DNA from: Incurvaria masculella
Lineage: Eukaryota; Arthropoda; Insecta; Lepidoptera; Incurvariidae
Length of the DNA stretch: 64,000 nt
Assembly (NCBI GenBank): GCA_946894095.1
Contig: OX335653.1
Coordinates: 5,089,001-5,153,000 of the forward strand
Reading direction: 5' to 3'
Made by a program: the position numbers and the translations under genes
Notes under the pieces: model-generated
What the model was told of the DNA's origin: nothing
Databases searched by the model: none
The model's input: only the letters and a program-made list of their open reading frames with translations
Part shown: piece by piece, positions 12,840-26,290 of the stretch
Position numbering within the stretch: the stretch's first letter is position 1
How the letters are laid out: the number at the start of each line of letters is the position of its first letter

Positions 12840-14760
12840 CTTTCACGTCAGTTGCCTATCCAGATATAAACCAAGATACTTGATGCAGAGGGAGTGAGAT
12901 AAAATGTAATTTCCGAGTTTAACGGTAGGACGAACAGAGTTTTCTTTCTTGAGAGGAAAATTTAAATGGTTCTATTTTTGGGCACTAGCACGGATGCGAC
13001 ATTTTTTGCCAGCCATCGGTCTTTTCTAGAAGCTGCTGCAGGTTGGTGCTAGCTATATTTGGATTTACGTTACATGCAAGGTAGGCAATATCGTCAGCAC
13101 TTGTAGCATCAGTAACCTCGTCTGATGTGGGCTGATCCGAGGTGAAAATATTATTAAGGATCGGGCTCAACATCGATCCCTGCGTAACACCAGCCTCTAT
13201 GTCATGTAGGGTCGATTTGGCGTTTCTCTGCTTAACTGGAAGGATCTATCAAAGAGGTAAGACTCTATGGTAAGAAACAGTGAGTTTGGCAGGCTCTTCT
13301 CGATTTTTCATAGTAAACTTTTGTGTCAAACTCTATCGAAGGCCTGTTGAACATCGAGAAGGAGCAGAGCAATACTGCTTTCGTTCAAAACACTGTCTAA
13401 CTGCATGATACACTCCGTGAATCTGCTCAGTAGTAAGTGAGATTTTCGCAAACCAAACGAATGCGATGGGATTATCTAACAGTCCTCCATGTCGGTTTTT
13501 AGTAGAGTTATAAATAGCCTCTCTGAGAGTTTAGAAAGCACGGATGTGAGATTTATAGGACGATATATTAAGGTCTCATGAGCAAGTTTGCCTGGTTTCT
13601 GTATCATTATGATATGGGAATTTTTTCAAAGCACCGGGAAGTGAGCTGTTCATAGAACAGTATTGAACAAGCAGGCCAGAAAATAATGCACTTCTTTGGC
13701 AGTTCCTTGAGAATTTTGGGGTCAATCAGATCGAAATTGTTTCGATTCTAAATTGAATTTAATTGATCGATCTTGCTATTTCTCTAGGCGATGTGGGTGT
13801 GATCGGCAGGCACAATTGAAGATCCTGTCCAAGAATTTTATCAATATCAGATTGAACTGTGGTTACTTAAAATGAATAGATGTTGAAACCTCTAATGCAG
13901 AAAGAGCTTCTTTGAGTAAGCACGAGATTCCGATATCAGAACAGCATCTAGTGCATTCGATATCTTTATGGATTCGCGCTCATGGATGTTGGAAGACAAT
14001 CCGTTTATGTTCCAGGTCACCAGTATTGGAGCCATCAGGGGGCTAGTTTTGCGATCACAGTAGTCAGGAGGCTTAGTAGGAAGCCCATCTGTTGTTTAAG
14101 AGCGTCGGTTTATTGAATTTGTTTAATTAGGATCTTCTACTCTCGATGTTTGTTGAGATTTGTTCTTGTTTTCAGGTATATTATTTGGAGGATCTAGGCC
14201 GCGCGTTTCATTCGCATAGCTATGTTGAGATTGTCGCCGAGACTGATCTATAAGCGAAGGCTAGGCATCATGTATTATAAAAGGTACGTCCTAGCCGAGC
14301 GGACTTGTGGATGTAAGCTCAATCTTAAGCTATTGTAAGTGGTTTTTCTGGCTACAATCTGTTTATAAACTTGACAGCCTTTGTAACTTGCCGGACGATC
14401 GTTTAAGCACAAGGGGCATTTCGCAGGTGTGTTTTGTCCTGAATACGACAGTCCGATGTTTTATGACCTTCGCCGCATTTCACTGTATTGCTAGCATCTC
14501 TTATATAGAACTATATTGTTGGATTTGCGTGCGTCTTCGACTTTGACTCTTTGATGATAGATTAAAGTGATATCTTTAACAGCTTTATTGCTGTAACTGG
14601 GATCATCGTTCACTAAAAATGTCGAGGTAGGTTTTTTGTCTGGACCAAAACGGGCATTGATGATTTCGCCGCTAACTGTTTTGGCAATTTCTTCCGCAAT
14701 GGCGTATGATGGTTGTATGGTGAAGGAATGTGATCACAATCCGGTAACATCTTGTTTCTT
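12840..14760 (-). pseudogene. Degenerate jockey-like LINE
   Basis: From right to left on the minus strand: a gag-like zinc-knuckle segment (KCGEGHKTSDC, about 14390-14480) in ORF1; the endonuclease start (ILVTWNINGLSSN, about 13990-14035); reverse-transcriptase motifs LLLLDVQQAFDRV (about 13330) and EAGVTQGSMLSPIL (about 13140-13190); and DDIAYLA (about 13095). Stops and frameshifts are spread over all parts. The order ORF1, endonuclease, reverse transcriptase is that of jockey-clade elements. Confidence 0.75.
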
Positions 14761-15034
14761 TGCGAGTGAAGGTATGGCCGATCAACACTTTTTGTCTCAT
14801 TAGGTCTATTTTATTTATATTTATGTATATTTATTGTAGTTTTTTGCGAAGTCCACCATAACCCGGAGTAGATCGTGTTTGAAATATATTATATATATAT
14901 ATATTACATCTCCATTTTATTGCCCTACTCTTTTATTTTTTCTACCTTATGACTTAGGCATTAAGTCTAAGTCATTGTCCTAATGTTTAATTTGAAACTG
15001 TGGCATAAATGTTATTATTATTAATCGATAAATT

Positions 15035-15190
15035 CGTTGGTCGACGTAATTGTCAGGATAGTTTAGTTGGTTAGAGCAGTGGGCATCGAATCCTGCTTCT
15101 GACGAATGTCACGATCAAAACTTTTTCAGATTAGATTTCAAAATCGGATTACAATTATTCAAATGTAGATGTCGCTGAAACTCAAATTAA
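15035..15190 (+). mobile_element. tRNA-derived SINE, deleted head
   Basis: It has a tRNA-like start (ggatagtttagttggttaga) with a gap where the anticodon arm should be, then gaatcctgcttctgacgaatg and the body with aaactttttcagattag. A fuller head is at 55500-55580 on the other strand. Confidence 0.6.
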
Positions 15191-15589
15191 TGGATGGTTT
15201 CGTATTTGCCCATGATTTCAAAGCGCATCGCAATGTTGAGTATTACAATTCTGTGAAGTCCATCGCATACGTTTGCAAGAACATAAGTCACGTAAGGAAA
15301 CGACATGGCTGCATGTATTTGGTATTGCAGCTCCTGATGCAAACAATAAAGTTTCGCAATAGCAGATTGGAAGATACTTCAGCAGCAATGAGGCGGTCTA
15401 GATATTTTTTTAATCCATTCTAATATAACAAATGTGAAAGTAACTCTGTTTGTTGGACGGATCTTAGTGAAATTTTGCAGGAGAATAGATTGTATCCTGC
15501 TGAAGGGCTACCTTTTGTCCAAACATATTTTTCCGCACTTTTAGGGGTATTAAGCATCACGCTAAATTGCCAGAGAGGTGATCTATCAA

Positions 15590-16260
15590 TTTACCTGATT
15601 ACCTGATTTAGATGCGATTTGTATCTAAGTATAGCCTAAACTTACGCATTACTTACAAACAACATTACATTATGCTAACTTACCACAGTATTGAGCAGTG
15701 GGGGTTAAATATTTATAGCAAAACAATAAGTGCTCCTCCATGTACGATAGAAATTGGCGTACACCACTTTAAATTACGAGAGGGGTGACCGGTGGGGTTA
15801 AAGGCTCATAACTTGCGAACTATTCACTCGATTAAAATGCGGATTGCATCTACGAATAAGATGTAGGGTAATCCCGGTTGAGTTGGTACGTACCATCGCA
15901 ATGAATGAGAGATGGTCGAAGCGGCAATAACAAATGTCCGTGTTTTCCATCCATGTTCAGGATCGTCCCGGCGGCAAATGCTTTTAAAAAACTTAGAAGA
16001 AATCGACTCCAATGTTTTATAATTAAAGATTTGTTATACATTCCATCCACTCGATTTATGAATGGCAATATTTGGATGTTTCTTATTCAATTATGCCACA
16101 TTGACTCTACCAATTTTGATAAAATTTCGTACGTAGATAAATTGTCGTCGACTAGCCTTTTGGCAAGCCCTTTGGGTTCCTAGAGGTTTTCTCAATAGAT
16201 GCAAGGTATTTTTGACCGCCGATGGCAGCCATGTTGGATTGTCTATTGGCAGGATTTTTT
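15590..16260 (+). mobile_element. Helitron-like fragment with SINE insertion
   Basis: Blocks shared with 56880-57440 (gatttagatgcg, cttgcgaac, cggcggcaaatgctttt, tttggatgtttct) occur in the same order. At 15857-15955 a plus-strand piece of the 5S-derived SINE interrupts it. Confidence 0.5.
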
Positions 16261-16479
16261 GACAATTAAGTCATTTAAAGTTGAGTCAAGATGAGTTGCT
16301 ATATAGTGGAACAGCGCGCCGCGTTGAAATTATTTAAATGTATTATCAAAACAGCAGTTTATTTCGAAAAACGTTTTGTGCGCTACGAGCAACTCAAACA
16401 AAATCACACATTTGTTGTTACATTGTGATGTAAACATCGCATTGTATACCATTTTTTCTATTTATCATCCTTAGGCAGA

Positions 16480-17010
16480 ACACTTTTAGCCCGCCAAAAC
16501 ATAGCTGCGAACGGCGAAACACACCTCGCCGCTCCCGTACTCATATGACAAGAAATATAAACTACGGCACTAGTCACGACTGTCGAAACGAAATTAGTTG
16601 CATGATCCTCCAGTTTTTTAATCACTTAACCGTTTCTTGTCCAAAATAATATTTCCGCCCGTTAGCTACGTCATCGCCGGTGTGAGGATTTTAGCGCGCG
16701 AAAACGGCGAGTACATATATACCAGTCGCGTCACGGAAGCGTCTCTTTTTCCGGCCAAGCTCCGAGCCTACTCTACGTGTCAAAGTAACTCGGGGAACGC
16801 CACGCTCTTCAATCTAAGTCCTCAAGGTTCATAGCATACGTGCCGGAGCCAACGCTCGGATACCCCGAGCGGTTCCATTAACCGCAGCCGCGCAGTCCTC
16901 CGCCATTGCCAGCGCTCGCGAGGATGCAGGCAATTTCCAGCCTCGAATTAAACCGTCGGGAGAAACGGCAACGACCGGTACCTACCTATATTTTCATTGT
17001 TCCTTCCGGC
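16480..17010. other. GC-richer island, no gene recognised
   Basis: A stretch with tacgtcatcg, a TATATA at about 16714, and CpG-rich blocks up to 16960. It might be regulatory. Reading frames are short and unrecognised. Confidence 0.25.
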
Positions 17011-17191
17011 CAATTCATTTACTCTTATTCATCAATTTCAAATCATTTGACCTAATGACGCAACACTCCAACTATGGCCTGTGCATGCCGTCTGTACAGA
17101 TTTAACGTGCGGATTAAAATCCATTGGGGTGGAGTCGAAGAGTCGAGCGACGTCAGTCGACCCACGCCTTCCTGCTCCATCCATTCGGTTC

Positions 17192-17250
17192 GGCGCAGCT
17201 GCAGCCAGCAACCGGTTTGCGAACAACCGGTTGCTGGCTACAGCTGCGCC
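17192..17250. repeat. Hairpin with 26-bp arms
   Basis: Arms 17192-17217 and 17225-17250 differ at one position (gccagcaaccggtt in both senses), with a 7-base loop. Confidence 0.85.
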
Positions 17251-17833
17251 TGCATAGCTGAACCAGTGACTGCCCCACTTGTCGGCTTCCAACGGACTTC
17301 TACGTTGTGCTGGAGATCTCCACTTTCTCCGGGAAGCATAAACTTGCTACGTCTCGGCTGTCATACTTCATGGAGTGAAGCAGCAAACACGTACAATTGC
17401 GTAAACGTTCATCTTCATGTCATGTGAAAAAAGCAAATTCGTTATCCAAAATGTGCTTTGCTGAGGGAGTGCAAAGTTTAGAGAGTGTTAGACACCACAA
17501 ACACGTAAAGTATTCCAGATGGTCATGTCCACTGCAACCGATTTGTGAACCGCATGCCAGTGCCGGCTGCTAAAACATGGACTGCTCCAGTATTTCTTGG
17601 GTTATAACAAACTTTAATGCATAAAAACTTGCCAACACGTGGATAAGATGATAGTAAGAATATTACAACTAAGATTTTCCAAAAGGTTAGCCTTCGTCCT
17701 TATTTTGTAAATATCCATGTATTTTAAGAGTTAGTTATAGGCTCTAAAGGCTTGTATCAGAAAAAGCACTTGTTGCATGAATTTATTAGACATGTATGGC
17801 AGCACGAGTGACGTTTAATATAACTTTTACCAA

Positions 17834-18192
17834 GCCTGAGCCGGTAGTCTCAGTTGTCACCTAAATTGGCGTTACGGCAAACCGATCGACTGGCGTTTCC
17901 AAATGTATGCAGAAATGGAATAGCGCGCGCAGCGGGCGTTAAGCGAACTAACATTTGCGAGTCCGAGCTTGATTTGACAGCTTACTCAACGTTGCCGTAA
18001 ATACGTCGACGTTGCCGTTTACGTCCACTCCGCGTTTTCATACAAATCGGAAGTCCGCGTTTGACTTTGACAGCTTGAAGAAGTAAAACCACAGAATATC
18101 TAGTAAAAACTTGTATAGAGTTTGGAGAAAACGCCAGTCGATCGGTTTGCCGTAAACGCCAATTTAGGTGAGAACTCAGACTGACCACTCTG
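17834..18192. mobile_element. 359-bp TIR MITE (copy 1)
   Basis: The ends carry inverted repeats of about 70 bp (cacctaaattggcg, cggcaaaccgatcgactggc and their complements). A second copy of exactly the same length and nearly the same sequence is at 49248-49606. Confidence 0.85.
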
Positions 18193-18400
18193 GTCTAAGT
18201 TACTTGAGTTTTTACAACTTGCTTTATAATGCCAATTTGAAATACTGTATACAGTTTCTGGCATCAAAATATTGTATGGGTAATAAAAGAGTAAAGAATA
18301 ATAAGAACGCTCAATCATTTGATTTTCTTATAATTATCGGTGATAAAATCAGGCAAGAAATGTTACGATCACGTTTAAACTTAAAAAAAAAACATACTCA

Positions 18401-18406
18401 TTTATT
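18401..18406 (-). terminator. Poly(A) signal AATAAA behind the 18462 exon
   Basis: TTTATT on the plus strand reads AATAAA on the minus strand, at a normal distance beyond the TAA stop at 18462. It suits a terminal exon with its own 3' end. Confidence 0.5.
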
Positions 18407-18461
18407 CTAGTAAGGCACAAGTTCCTGTTTAAGTACGTACGTTCAAAACGCTACCCTATCG

Positions 18462-18904
18462 TTACTTATCGGCGGTGGGGGCGGCGGCGGCAGCGTCAGT
18501 CTTGCCGACCACCTCGGTGATGGCGTGCTTCCGGCAGAACGCCCACCACCAGCGGTAGCCGGCGACGAAGTCCGCGAAGCCGAACCTCGGCCGGCGCGCC
18601 CGCACCAGCTTCTCGACAAACACGAGCACCTCAGGCAGGGCGCGGCGCGAGCGGCGCTTGAGCGTGCGCGTCGCCGCGCAGCAGAACTCGAGCACGGCGC
18701 GCTCCTCGTCGTCCGTGAGGCCGGCCTCCTCGAGCGCGCGCATCCTGTTCGTCTTGCCGAGGATGTTGTCGTAGAGCGTTCCCTTGGGGATGTGGTAGCG
18801 CGACGAGGCGAGCGTGAAGCTCAGCTTCTGGCCGACGACGGCGCGGATCGCCTCCTGCAGCCGCACGCGCCGCCAGTACTTGAGCTTGATCTCGGCGAGC
18901 TCGC
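18462..18904 (-). CDS. Alternative 3' exon with pipsqueak/CENP-B-type helix-turn-helix
   Basis: The exon encodes 146 residues after a two-base split codon. The acceptor is CGACAG at 18905-18907 and the stop is TAA at 18462. Residues about 12-50 match the HTH_psq fold (LQEAIRAVV, then YHIPKGTLYDNI). Residues about 60-135 resemble the CENP-B/Tc5-type second helix-turn-helix, ending WWWAFCRKHAIT. This pair is the DNA-binding half of pogo-class transposases and their domesticated relatives. No catalytic domain follows; the tail is Ala-rich. A poly(A) signal (AATAAA on the minus strand, 18401-18406) lies about 55 bp past the stop. The exon is strongly GC-rich like the FLYWCH exons and shares their splice phase, so it is probably an alternative end of the same BTB gene. 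A separate gene with upstream exons elsewhere is the alternative. Confidence 0.7.
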
Positions 18905-19059
18905 CTGTCGCGGGGCAGACAAGCGGACTCAACACGACGCGGAGCGACACACGCGCGGCATGCACATGCGGGGAGGGGCGGAGGGGAGGGGTGCGGACGG
19001 TGCGGGGGGGCAAATTAAACGAACACACCTTACGGCACACGCAAAATTAATTTAAAAAC

Positions 19060-20060
19060 ATTCATCGAAATGTATTCCCAAACAAACAAAGCCACAAGAT
19101 TTAGTGAACAGAAGATTAGGTGCACACCAGGTAAACTAGTATTGTATTCACAAACACGGCACAACAATGAGCAAACATCAAATTTGCAAATTTGCAGTCT
19201 CGATCCATGTACTTACCACGTGCGTCCGTAGGTAAAGAATACAATTTTTATATACGTACATTCTGAAAACAAACTTTCTCTTTTTTGTAATTTTAAAGTG
19301 TGGAATTTCGATAAAAAGTTCAACAATTGAGGGTTTGCTAGCCCATGGAATTACCACATACGAAGGTAAGAGAATTGCTATTTTAGAAAATACTTATTTT
19401 TTTTATTGTTTGTAATAAACCGTAATAGGTGGAAAGTTTATTTTTTTGCTATTTTTCGCTCGATCATAATAATGGCAATAGTTAGATATTTGAAACGTTG
19501 TCAGATTGTGCAATACTAAACTGTGCGATGCTGTGCGAGTACGACTGCACCTTTTATTGTTTTTTAGGATTTTTTAATGATTGAGGGTCGGTGACCCATC
19601 TAATTAATTACCACGAAACTAGGAAGAATATTGAACTTTTATGTAATCTCTGAAAATATTAATGTTATTGGTAAGACGTGTAATTTCAGAGAATATGACA
19701 AAATTATTCAAGGATGAAGGGTCACTAGCTGGTCTCGGTTTATGGTTTATTCATCATCCATAGGACATACACTGAACTCGAATTATTATTTATTTTATCA
19801 TAAGCCAAACCCGCGATGAAGGACTGATAAGAAACTTCGCTCGAAATTATTTCAATGTCCTCTTAGTCTAAGTTCACAAACGCGTGAATAGATTATTTCA
19901 GAAAAAACAGGTAAAAACACAAAATTCTAACACGAATCTACGAAAATACGCGATTCATGAAAACTGTGTAATGCAATCAATACCCAGAACAGTTATTTGA
20001 AGCTAAAAATATAATTGCGTGGCATATTTGAGTTTATTTTAAACACAATGCTTACATACA
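19060..20060. other. AT-rich intron-like spacer
   Basis: I see nothing beyond simple AT-rich sequence. Confidence 0.4.
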
Positions 20061-20064
20061 ATTG

Positions 20065-21130
20065 AGTGATCTATACAGATTTTGAGAAAGCGTTCGATCA
20101 TGTAGATTACACCATCCTGATGCATAAACCTATATGCTTGGGCATACTTGTTGACCTAGTAAGATGGGTGGAATGACATTTTTCTAAACGGTCACAGACT
20201 TTAGGATTTAGATCTGACTTAATAGCAATACCGTCTGGAGTGTCGCAGGGCTCGCATCTTGTTCCATTGTTTTATAATGCTTACATACTTTAAATCTTTT
20301 TTCTTCGAAATAGCCGATATAACAAAAATGTCATAAAGGTAATCGAGGATTTAAATGATTGTGAACAATTCCAAGGAGGTCTCAAACTTCTTGAGAATAT
20401 TATGAAAATAAATAGGATCCACGTTAACAGTAATAAATGTCAACAAATCCCTGTCACTGGCAGTTCTAAACCTTTAATTAATAACTATTTTATGAATAAC
20501 ATTAATGAATGATATCATTATTTCGGCTTCCTATTAGTTATAAAGCTGTTATTCACCGATTACCTTGAAGCTATACCTTATAAGGCATACAAAAACCTAG
20601 GATTAGTCATGCGGATTGGAAAGCCTTTTACCGACGTCGAATGCTTAAAGACATTGTTCTTTGCTTTTGTGTAAAGCATCTTGGAGTATGACTCATGTAT
20701 CTGATCAACTCAGTACGCAAATCATAAAGCACAAATCGAACGTATACAATCAAAGAAATCTGGCATTACTTTCTGGCTTATATTTACAAAATTGCGACTG
20801 GTATAATATCTCAAAGTTAGAGGAAATATTTTTTTATTTATTTACTCGTTCTTTGACCTTGAACATTGTTCATGTGTTTGGAATCCATATTTTGATATTA
20901 ATGTTAAAAGAATTGAGCGAGTTTAAAAGCGTTTTCTTTTTACATAAAAAAACAAAACAAATGTACTATATGTAATATTTAAGAAGCTATCAATGAGGGG
21001 AACCACAGATTTCTCAAGTTAAATACCATCAAAAAGTTTTGCAACGAAGAATTATATCCGTTTGTAAATGTTCTCGTTGGAATCGTTAAAAGGGATAATA
21101 AACGACAACTATAAAAAGGTGTTTTGTGTT
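20065..21130 (+). pseudogene. LINE reverse-transcriptase fragment
   Basis: Plus-strand frames show YTDFEKAFDHVDYTILMHK and IPSGVSQGSHLVPLFYNAY, two core reverse-transcriptase blocks, then SILEYDSCI and IERIQSKK from the C-terminal part. Stops interrupt every part. Confidence 0.7.
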
Positions 21131-21439
21131 CTGGACTTCCCAGCATTAAGGTCAATACCACAGAACATTAACATTTAAGAAAAGGTTACACCCAGTAGCT
21201 CAACTCTATACAATTTTTCCATTCGATGCACACAAACACACACCGTAAAGGCTCTAAATGCTGGGCTCACGTGCAGTCGCTTTGCAGTTTCGCCGTGCTG
21301 CCGACCGCAACTTGCTGACCGGCTCGCCATAGATAGACGGACTGAAGTTTGCAGTCGGCTCCGCCTGCACGCCGCCGCTTTCTCTCCAGACTCCGCCATG
21401 CTACGGCCCCGCTTGCCTGGCAGGCCCTTACTTGACTCG

Positions 21440-21920
21440 CCACAATTGGTCATCATTGTGGTCGTGGTCGTCGTGTCATTGTGGTCTTCGTAGACGTTAA
21501 GTTGTGGACGTTTTCGATTAGTAGTAATTGTAGTCGGGTGGGCGTAGTGATTATCGGGTTGGAGTATTGATCGCGGTGGCAACTCAATTGTTGTTCTGGC
21601 GTGGGGGTAATTTGCGTGATCCCGGTCGCCATGCTGTTGTGGTCGTAGACCTCTGTATGGTCGTCGTGGCTAACGTGGTCGTTGTTGTCATGTTGATGTA
21701 GTCGTGGTCGTGGTCGTCGTAGTCAGGTTGTGGTCGTGGTTTGGTTGTGGTCGTCGTTCTCGTAATGGCAGTCGTCGTTGTCTTCATGGTAGTCATCGTG
21801 GCAGGTGTGTTGTGGACATTTTGTTATAATGACCGTGGTCGTTGTAGTCGCCGTGGTGTGGTTGTCGTGGTAATCGGGTTTTGGTGTGGGTCGTAGTAAT
21901 AATTGTTGTGGTTTTCACTT
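21440..21920. repeat. GTGGTCGT-type simple repeat
   Basis: Irregular runs of gtggtcgtggtcgtcg and variants. The minus-strand Thr-rich reading frames are a by-product. Confidence 0.8.
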
Positions 21921-22529
21921 AATAACTCGATTTTCGTCATCGCTCGGCCATATTCGTTTGTATACTACGTTGGTGAAATTAATTTAATTATTGATTGATT
22001 CATTTAATTATGAGTTCATAAATCGGAAGGTTGAAAGAAATACAAAACAAAGTTTAATTATTATTTTCAATGTTCATGTTAATATGTTTTGTTTGTGTGT
22101 TCATAATTAGCACGACAATTCAGTACATATTTTTTTGTGATTTTTATTTATTTACAATTGCCAATATTAGCCGCCCACTATCCTTAATATAAATAAAAGG
22201 CATGCACAGTGTTAATTTGCGATTAAAATTAAATTGAAGCTTTAAAAAATATATTAGCTAAAATGGCCGCATTGTAGACCCGCTTACCACGATTCCTTTA
22301 CATTCAGGAGACTGACATCCATATATCATACGAAGTCAATAACATGTAAGAGCTGATAAAACTCCATGATAAAGCATGTCTCTCTACACACAACCCACAA
22401 TTATAGATTTTTCTCGGTTTTAATTACATGACGTCCTTCTTTATTTGTGTTTGATAGCTTGCTTTGTTGGTTTTCATAAATGTTAAAGCCCTTACTTGCA
22501 TTATCTAATAGATGAATTCGGCACCGCGA

Positions 22530-22830
22530 TAAATCGATGTGATATAAAACAATGGGGGTGTACTAATGCGACAATTAAAGCATAACCTCCAACAGACCCA
22601 TGCCGTATAGGCAAGATATAGAAAAAACTCTATTGTGTAATGGATGTGTTCCACACATCGGGGGTCTACTTATGCGACAATGGAACAAATAAGCCCAACA
22701 GGCCCTTGCCATAGTGCAAAATATGACAGAAAATATTGTATTGGGAGATGGATGTGTTCCAAAGAGTGGGTGTCTACTAACGCGATAATTTAAAAAAAAA
22801 CCGCAATAGGCATGTTCGACGGTGTAAGAC
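22530..22830. repeat. Tandem repeat, about 107 bp, three copies
   Basis: tactaatgcgacaat-like landmarks start at 22561, 22667 and 22775. Each unit also holds a ggatgtgttcc block. Confidence 0.8.
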
Positions 22831-25800
22831 ATTTGAAAGACTGCGAATTTCTGAGCTGACGACCACGACGTCGTCGTATGACCGGAGGAAAGTTTTCTGG
22901 AATTTCCTAGAGCACCTCAACTTGTGAAACATTACCTATTGAGAGGGCATATTTTGTATACTATGGCTGTGGTAAGACTCGTCATCCACGTCGAGCGGAT
23001 ACTGATCTATTTTTGCTCAAACTTCTTAAATTCTTTCTTCTCAAATTTTTCTATTAATGAAAAAATAAAGTACATACTTGTAGTGTCTTCTATGCTGATG
23101 TTGCTGGTCTTATTCTGAAGAGCTGCTGCTAATATCATCAAAAAAATATGAAGCATGTAGTGACAGTTGAAAAACAGTTAAGAAAACAGATCAAACGGTG
23201 ATATTTAGGGGTGATTTTATGGCTAAGGGCAATAAAAAAATGGTTCACCCAAGTATGTTGAATTTGATCGCCATGAAAATGTATACTATTGTATTTTTTA
23301 ATAGCGCATTGCTTCGATTTCAAATACAAATAGAAAGATTTGTAAATAATTGATTTGCAATTACAGTTTAGTAAAATCGTTGACATCTTTGACCAAATAT
23401 TTGTTAAGGAACATGCTTCTTTGGTCAATGAACATTACAACATTGTTGACGAACATTGATGCAAAGTGCAAAACAACAACATTTCGGGACGGACCATTGT
23501 TATAAAACTGGAGACATGTACATACCAATTGACGTAACATGTAGAGATCGTGAGTGCCGTAAGGCAAAGAGCCACTGCTACCGACTTCCACCGCTAACGA
23601 TGTCACTGCTGCCAACACACACGGAAATGTAGAACTGTGCATAAAAAAATCATTTATATCCATTACAAAATCATTCGCTAGATTTACGTCTTGAATCTTT
23701 CAGTGTTACTTTACGTAGCTTCTTGAGATATTTTAAGAATAAGAGAAAGAGGAAAGAAACCGTTTACAGTTTACTTTCATTTATCTCGGGCAATATTTTC
23801 TCGTTCTTGCCTGTTTCTACTATCACTTTCTCTAATTATCAATATCAGTTACCATCCGCAACTCATAAATGAGAATTATTAAAGCGCATCCGCCAATTAT
23901 AAAAAACCTGTCACATAAGAACTAACATGGCGGTTGACAAATAACATACTTTTCTAAAGCAGTCTTGTGGTCTCGTCATTGATTGAAATAATTGTCCATT
24001 AACATAATTATAAATTGTGTTGTGTGCGACGACGCCAAAATCTAATTTGGCTTCAGGCACTAGAGCCAGTCCTAAGGTGAATGACTAGTCGCTTTTTAAC
24101 GGATTTATTATTTATGTAGAAATACATCATCGTGAACACGGCCTTGTTGTTTTTTACTTCTTAAGATTTCCGCGGTAACTTATCTTGAAAATAATATAGT
24201 AGAAACAGCAAATAAAACTGTTGTAAAAACTACTAATCGGCAAGACGGCACTAGAGTCAGCAAGCAAACAAAACTGAGAGATCTCCTGTAGTCCCTCCAC
24301 CCAGAATCAATGTCTCTCTCAGTATTCAGGACCCTCTCGCGGTGGACCTTTGTACGTCCACTTGCTTTTTTTGCAACTTGCAATATTAGAGGTGAATGCG
24401 ACGATTGAAGCTTCCATAATATGTACTTGCTCAGTGCAAAAAAAGGCAATATATATTTATTTAAATGCTTTAGAATGCTGAATTCTTCAAAAAGGTGGAA
24501 CAATGAGTTGGCCTCGCCTGCTGCCTATATTTAAATTCTGGATCGATGGAATAATAGATTCAATCAGTTTCCAGAATGAGAAATCACTGGGTCACTCTGC
24601 CTTTCGGAATAAATATGTTTTCCGTGGCAAGGCCTTCTAATTTTATACACATTTGCTTTATTTATAATACCGGAAGCATATTCTGTTATGTCATTTTATT
24701 TAATAGTCGTCGAAAGCTAAATTCAATTTTACTCGTGTCTAGACAGATAGCATTTGCGTTTAGTTGAGTTTGACGTAGATCGGACGTCAATTTGCACTCG
24801 GATATCAGGCCCTCATGTTTGCGTAGAATATTTGTACACCATACATGTACAGCATTTTACTTGGGACGAGGTTTTCTCTTCCGTAGTCAATTTCCTTTCA
24901 AAGCTTAGTTCCGCCGACATGGCAACCCTTCTTTCACAATGTAGTCTCGTACGTTGGATACTGCCATTGACTGTTCGCCTTAAGACACCCGGCGAACCTG
25001 TAGCAACAAACACAATAATCAAAGTCAGTAACATTTCAAAACAAAAAACTCTAGAAATAAAATAAAGTGTAGCATATTGTAAACCAAGATAATATTTCGA
25101 ATATTATGTAATATTTCTTATACGCGGAAATGGCAATGTAAATGCCATCCAGTTTAGCCAATTTATGTAAAGTAGTACTATTAAGCCAGTGCGGCAAATA
25201 TAGTTTTGAGGCTAGGACTCTGACCGAATTACGAGATTTCACGCATCAGGTTGCGAAATAATTTATTTTTGTATGTTACAAGAAATAGGCTATGTAAAAT
25301 AATAATCAATGAAACCCACCGTGGCAATAGAAGCATCTGCGTCCCGCACCGGCCTGGCACGTCGTTTATCTTCCGCGAAGGTCAGCTTCTCTCTATCTCT
25401 CTCTCTTTCTGTATTCATGGCTAGCACCAGTGACCGAGCGAGCGAGCCGTTGTGAATTTTTTCATGGATTTGACTAATGTAAACCTTAATACAATAGCCA
25501 TACAAAAATACTAAAGAAAAACTAACACAGTTTTGAAAGTTTACTCACAACGACACGCCTCATTTTCGGGATATTTTGGAAAAATTGAAAACATAACTGC
25601 CATTTTCTCGAGTGGTGATAAAAGCTCAGTATATCACAATGCAATTCCGCATTTTCGTAGATGCCAACTGTGACTTGGAATCTGATAACTCTTCAAGCAG
25701 CTATATTTCCCCTGTTCGTGCGCCATTTCTTCTGATCGGTTTGTCTCATTCAGAATGCAGTGGAATTCGATCACGTCACATTGACTTCATTCCCGCCAGC

Positions 25801-26290
25801 GTGCAAAATACTTAACATATTTACTCTGCAAAAAAGAAACAAAAATGTTGGTACCAAGTATTTGATTGGGTAAAATTTCACTGCATTCTTCCAATGGATA
25901 TTGGACGACTGATTCAAAGAGCTCCGTTGCACTAGACAAAAAACCATTAAGTAAGATTGTTATTATTTATATTTCAATTATTTTTAATATTTTTTTAACC
26001 TGTAATTTTTTTTAATCTTGATATTTTGATGAATAATTTAAAAGTATTGCCCTTGAAATCATTCGTGTCGCCTTGGTTATCGATACAATCCGTTTATTCA
26101 ATAAATGGTGTTGACTAGTACGCGCTTAAATTCAAATATGATAAAATGCAAACAATTTTATTGAATCAACAGATTAGACATGTTTAGAATTTGCAATTAA
26201 ACCACAATTTCAGAATAAAACTTGAATATGTATTGTTAAAACATAAGCAAAACATTTTCGGATTACAACATAATTCCAAATGGCGTTACT
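22830..26290. other. AT-rich spacer
   Basis: Only short, unrecognised reading frames. No clear repeat ends or splice-linked exon seen. Confidence 0.35.

Noticed and set aside
21440..21800. Thr-rich proteins on the minus strand
   Set aside because: Translation of a simple GTGGTCGT-type repeat.
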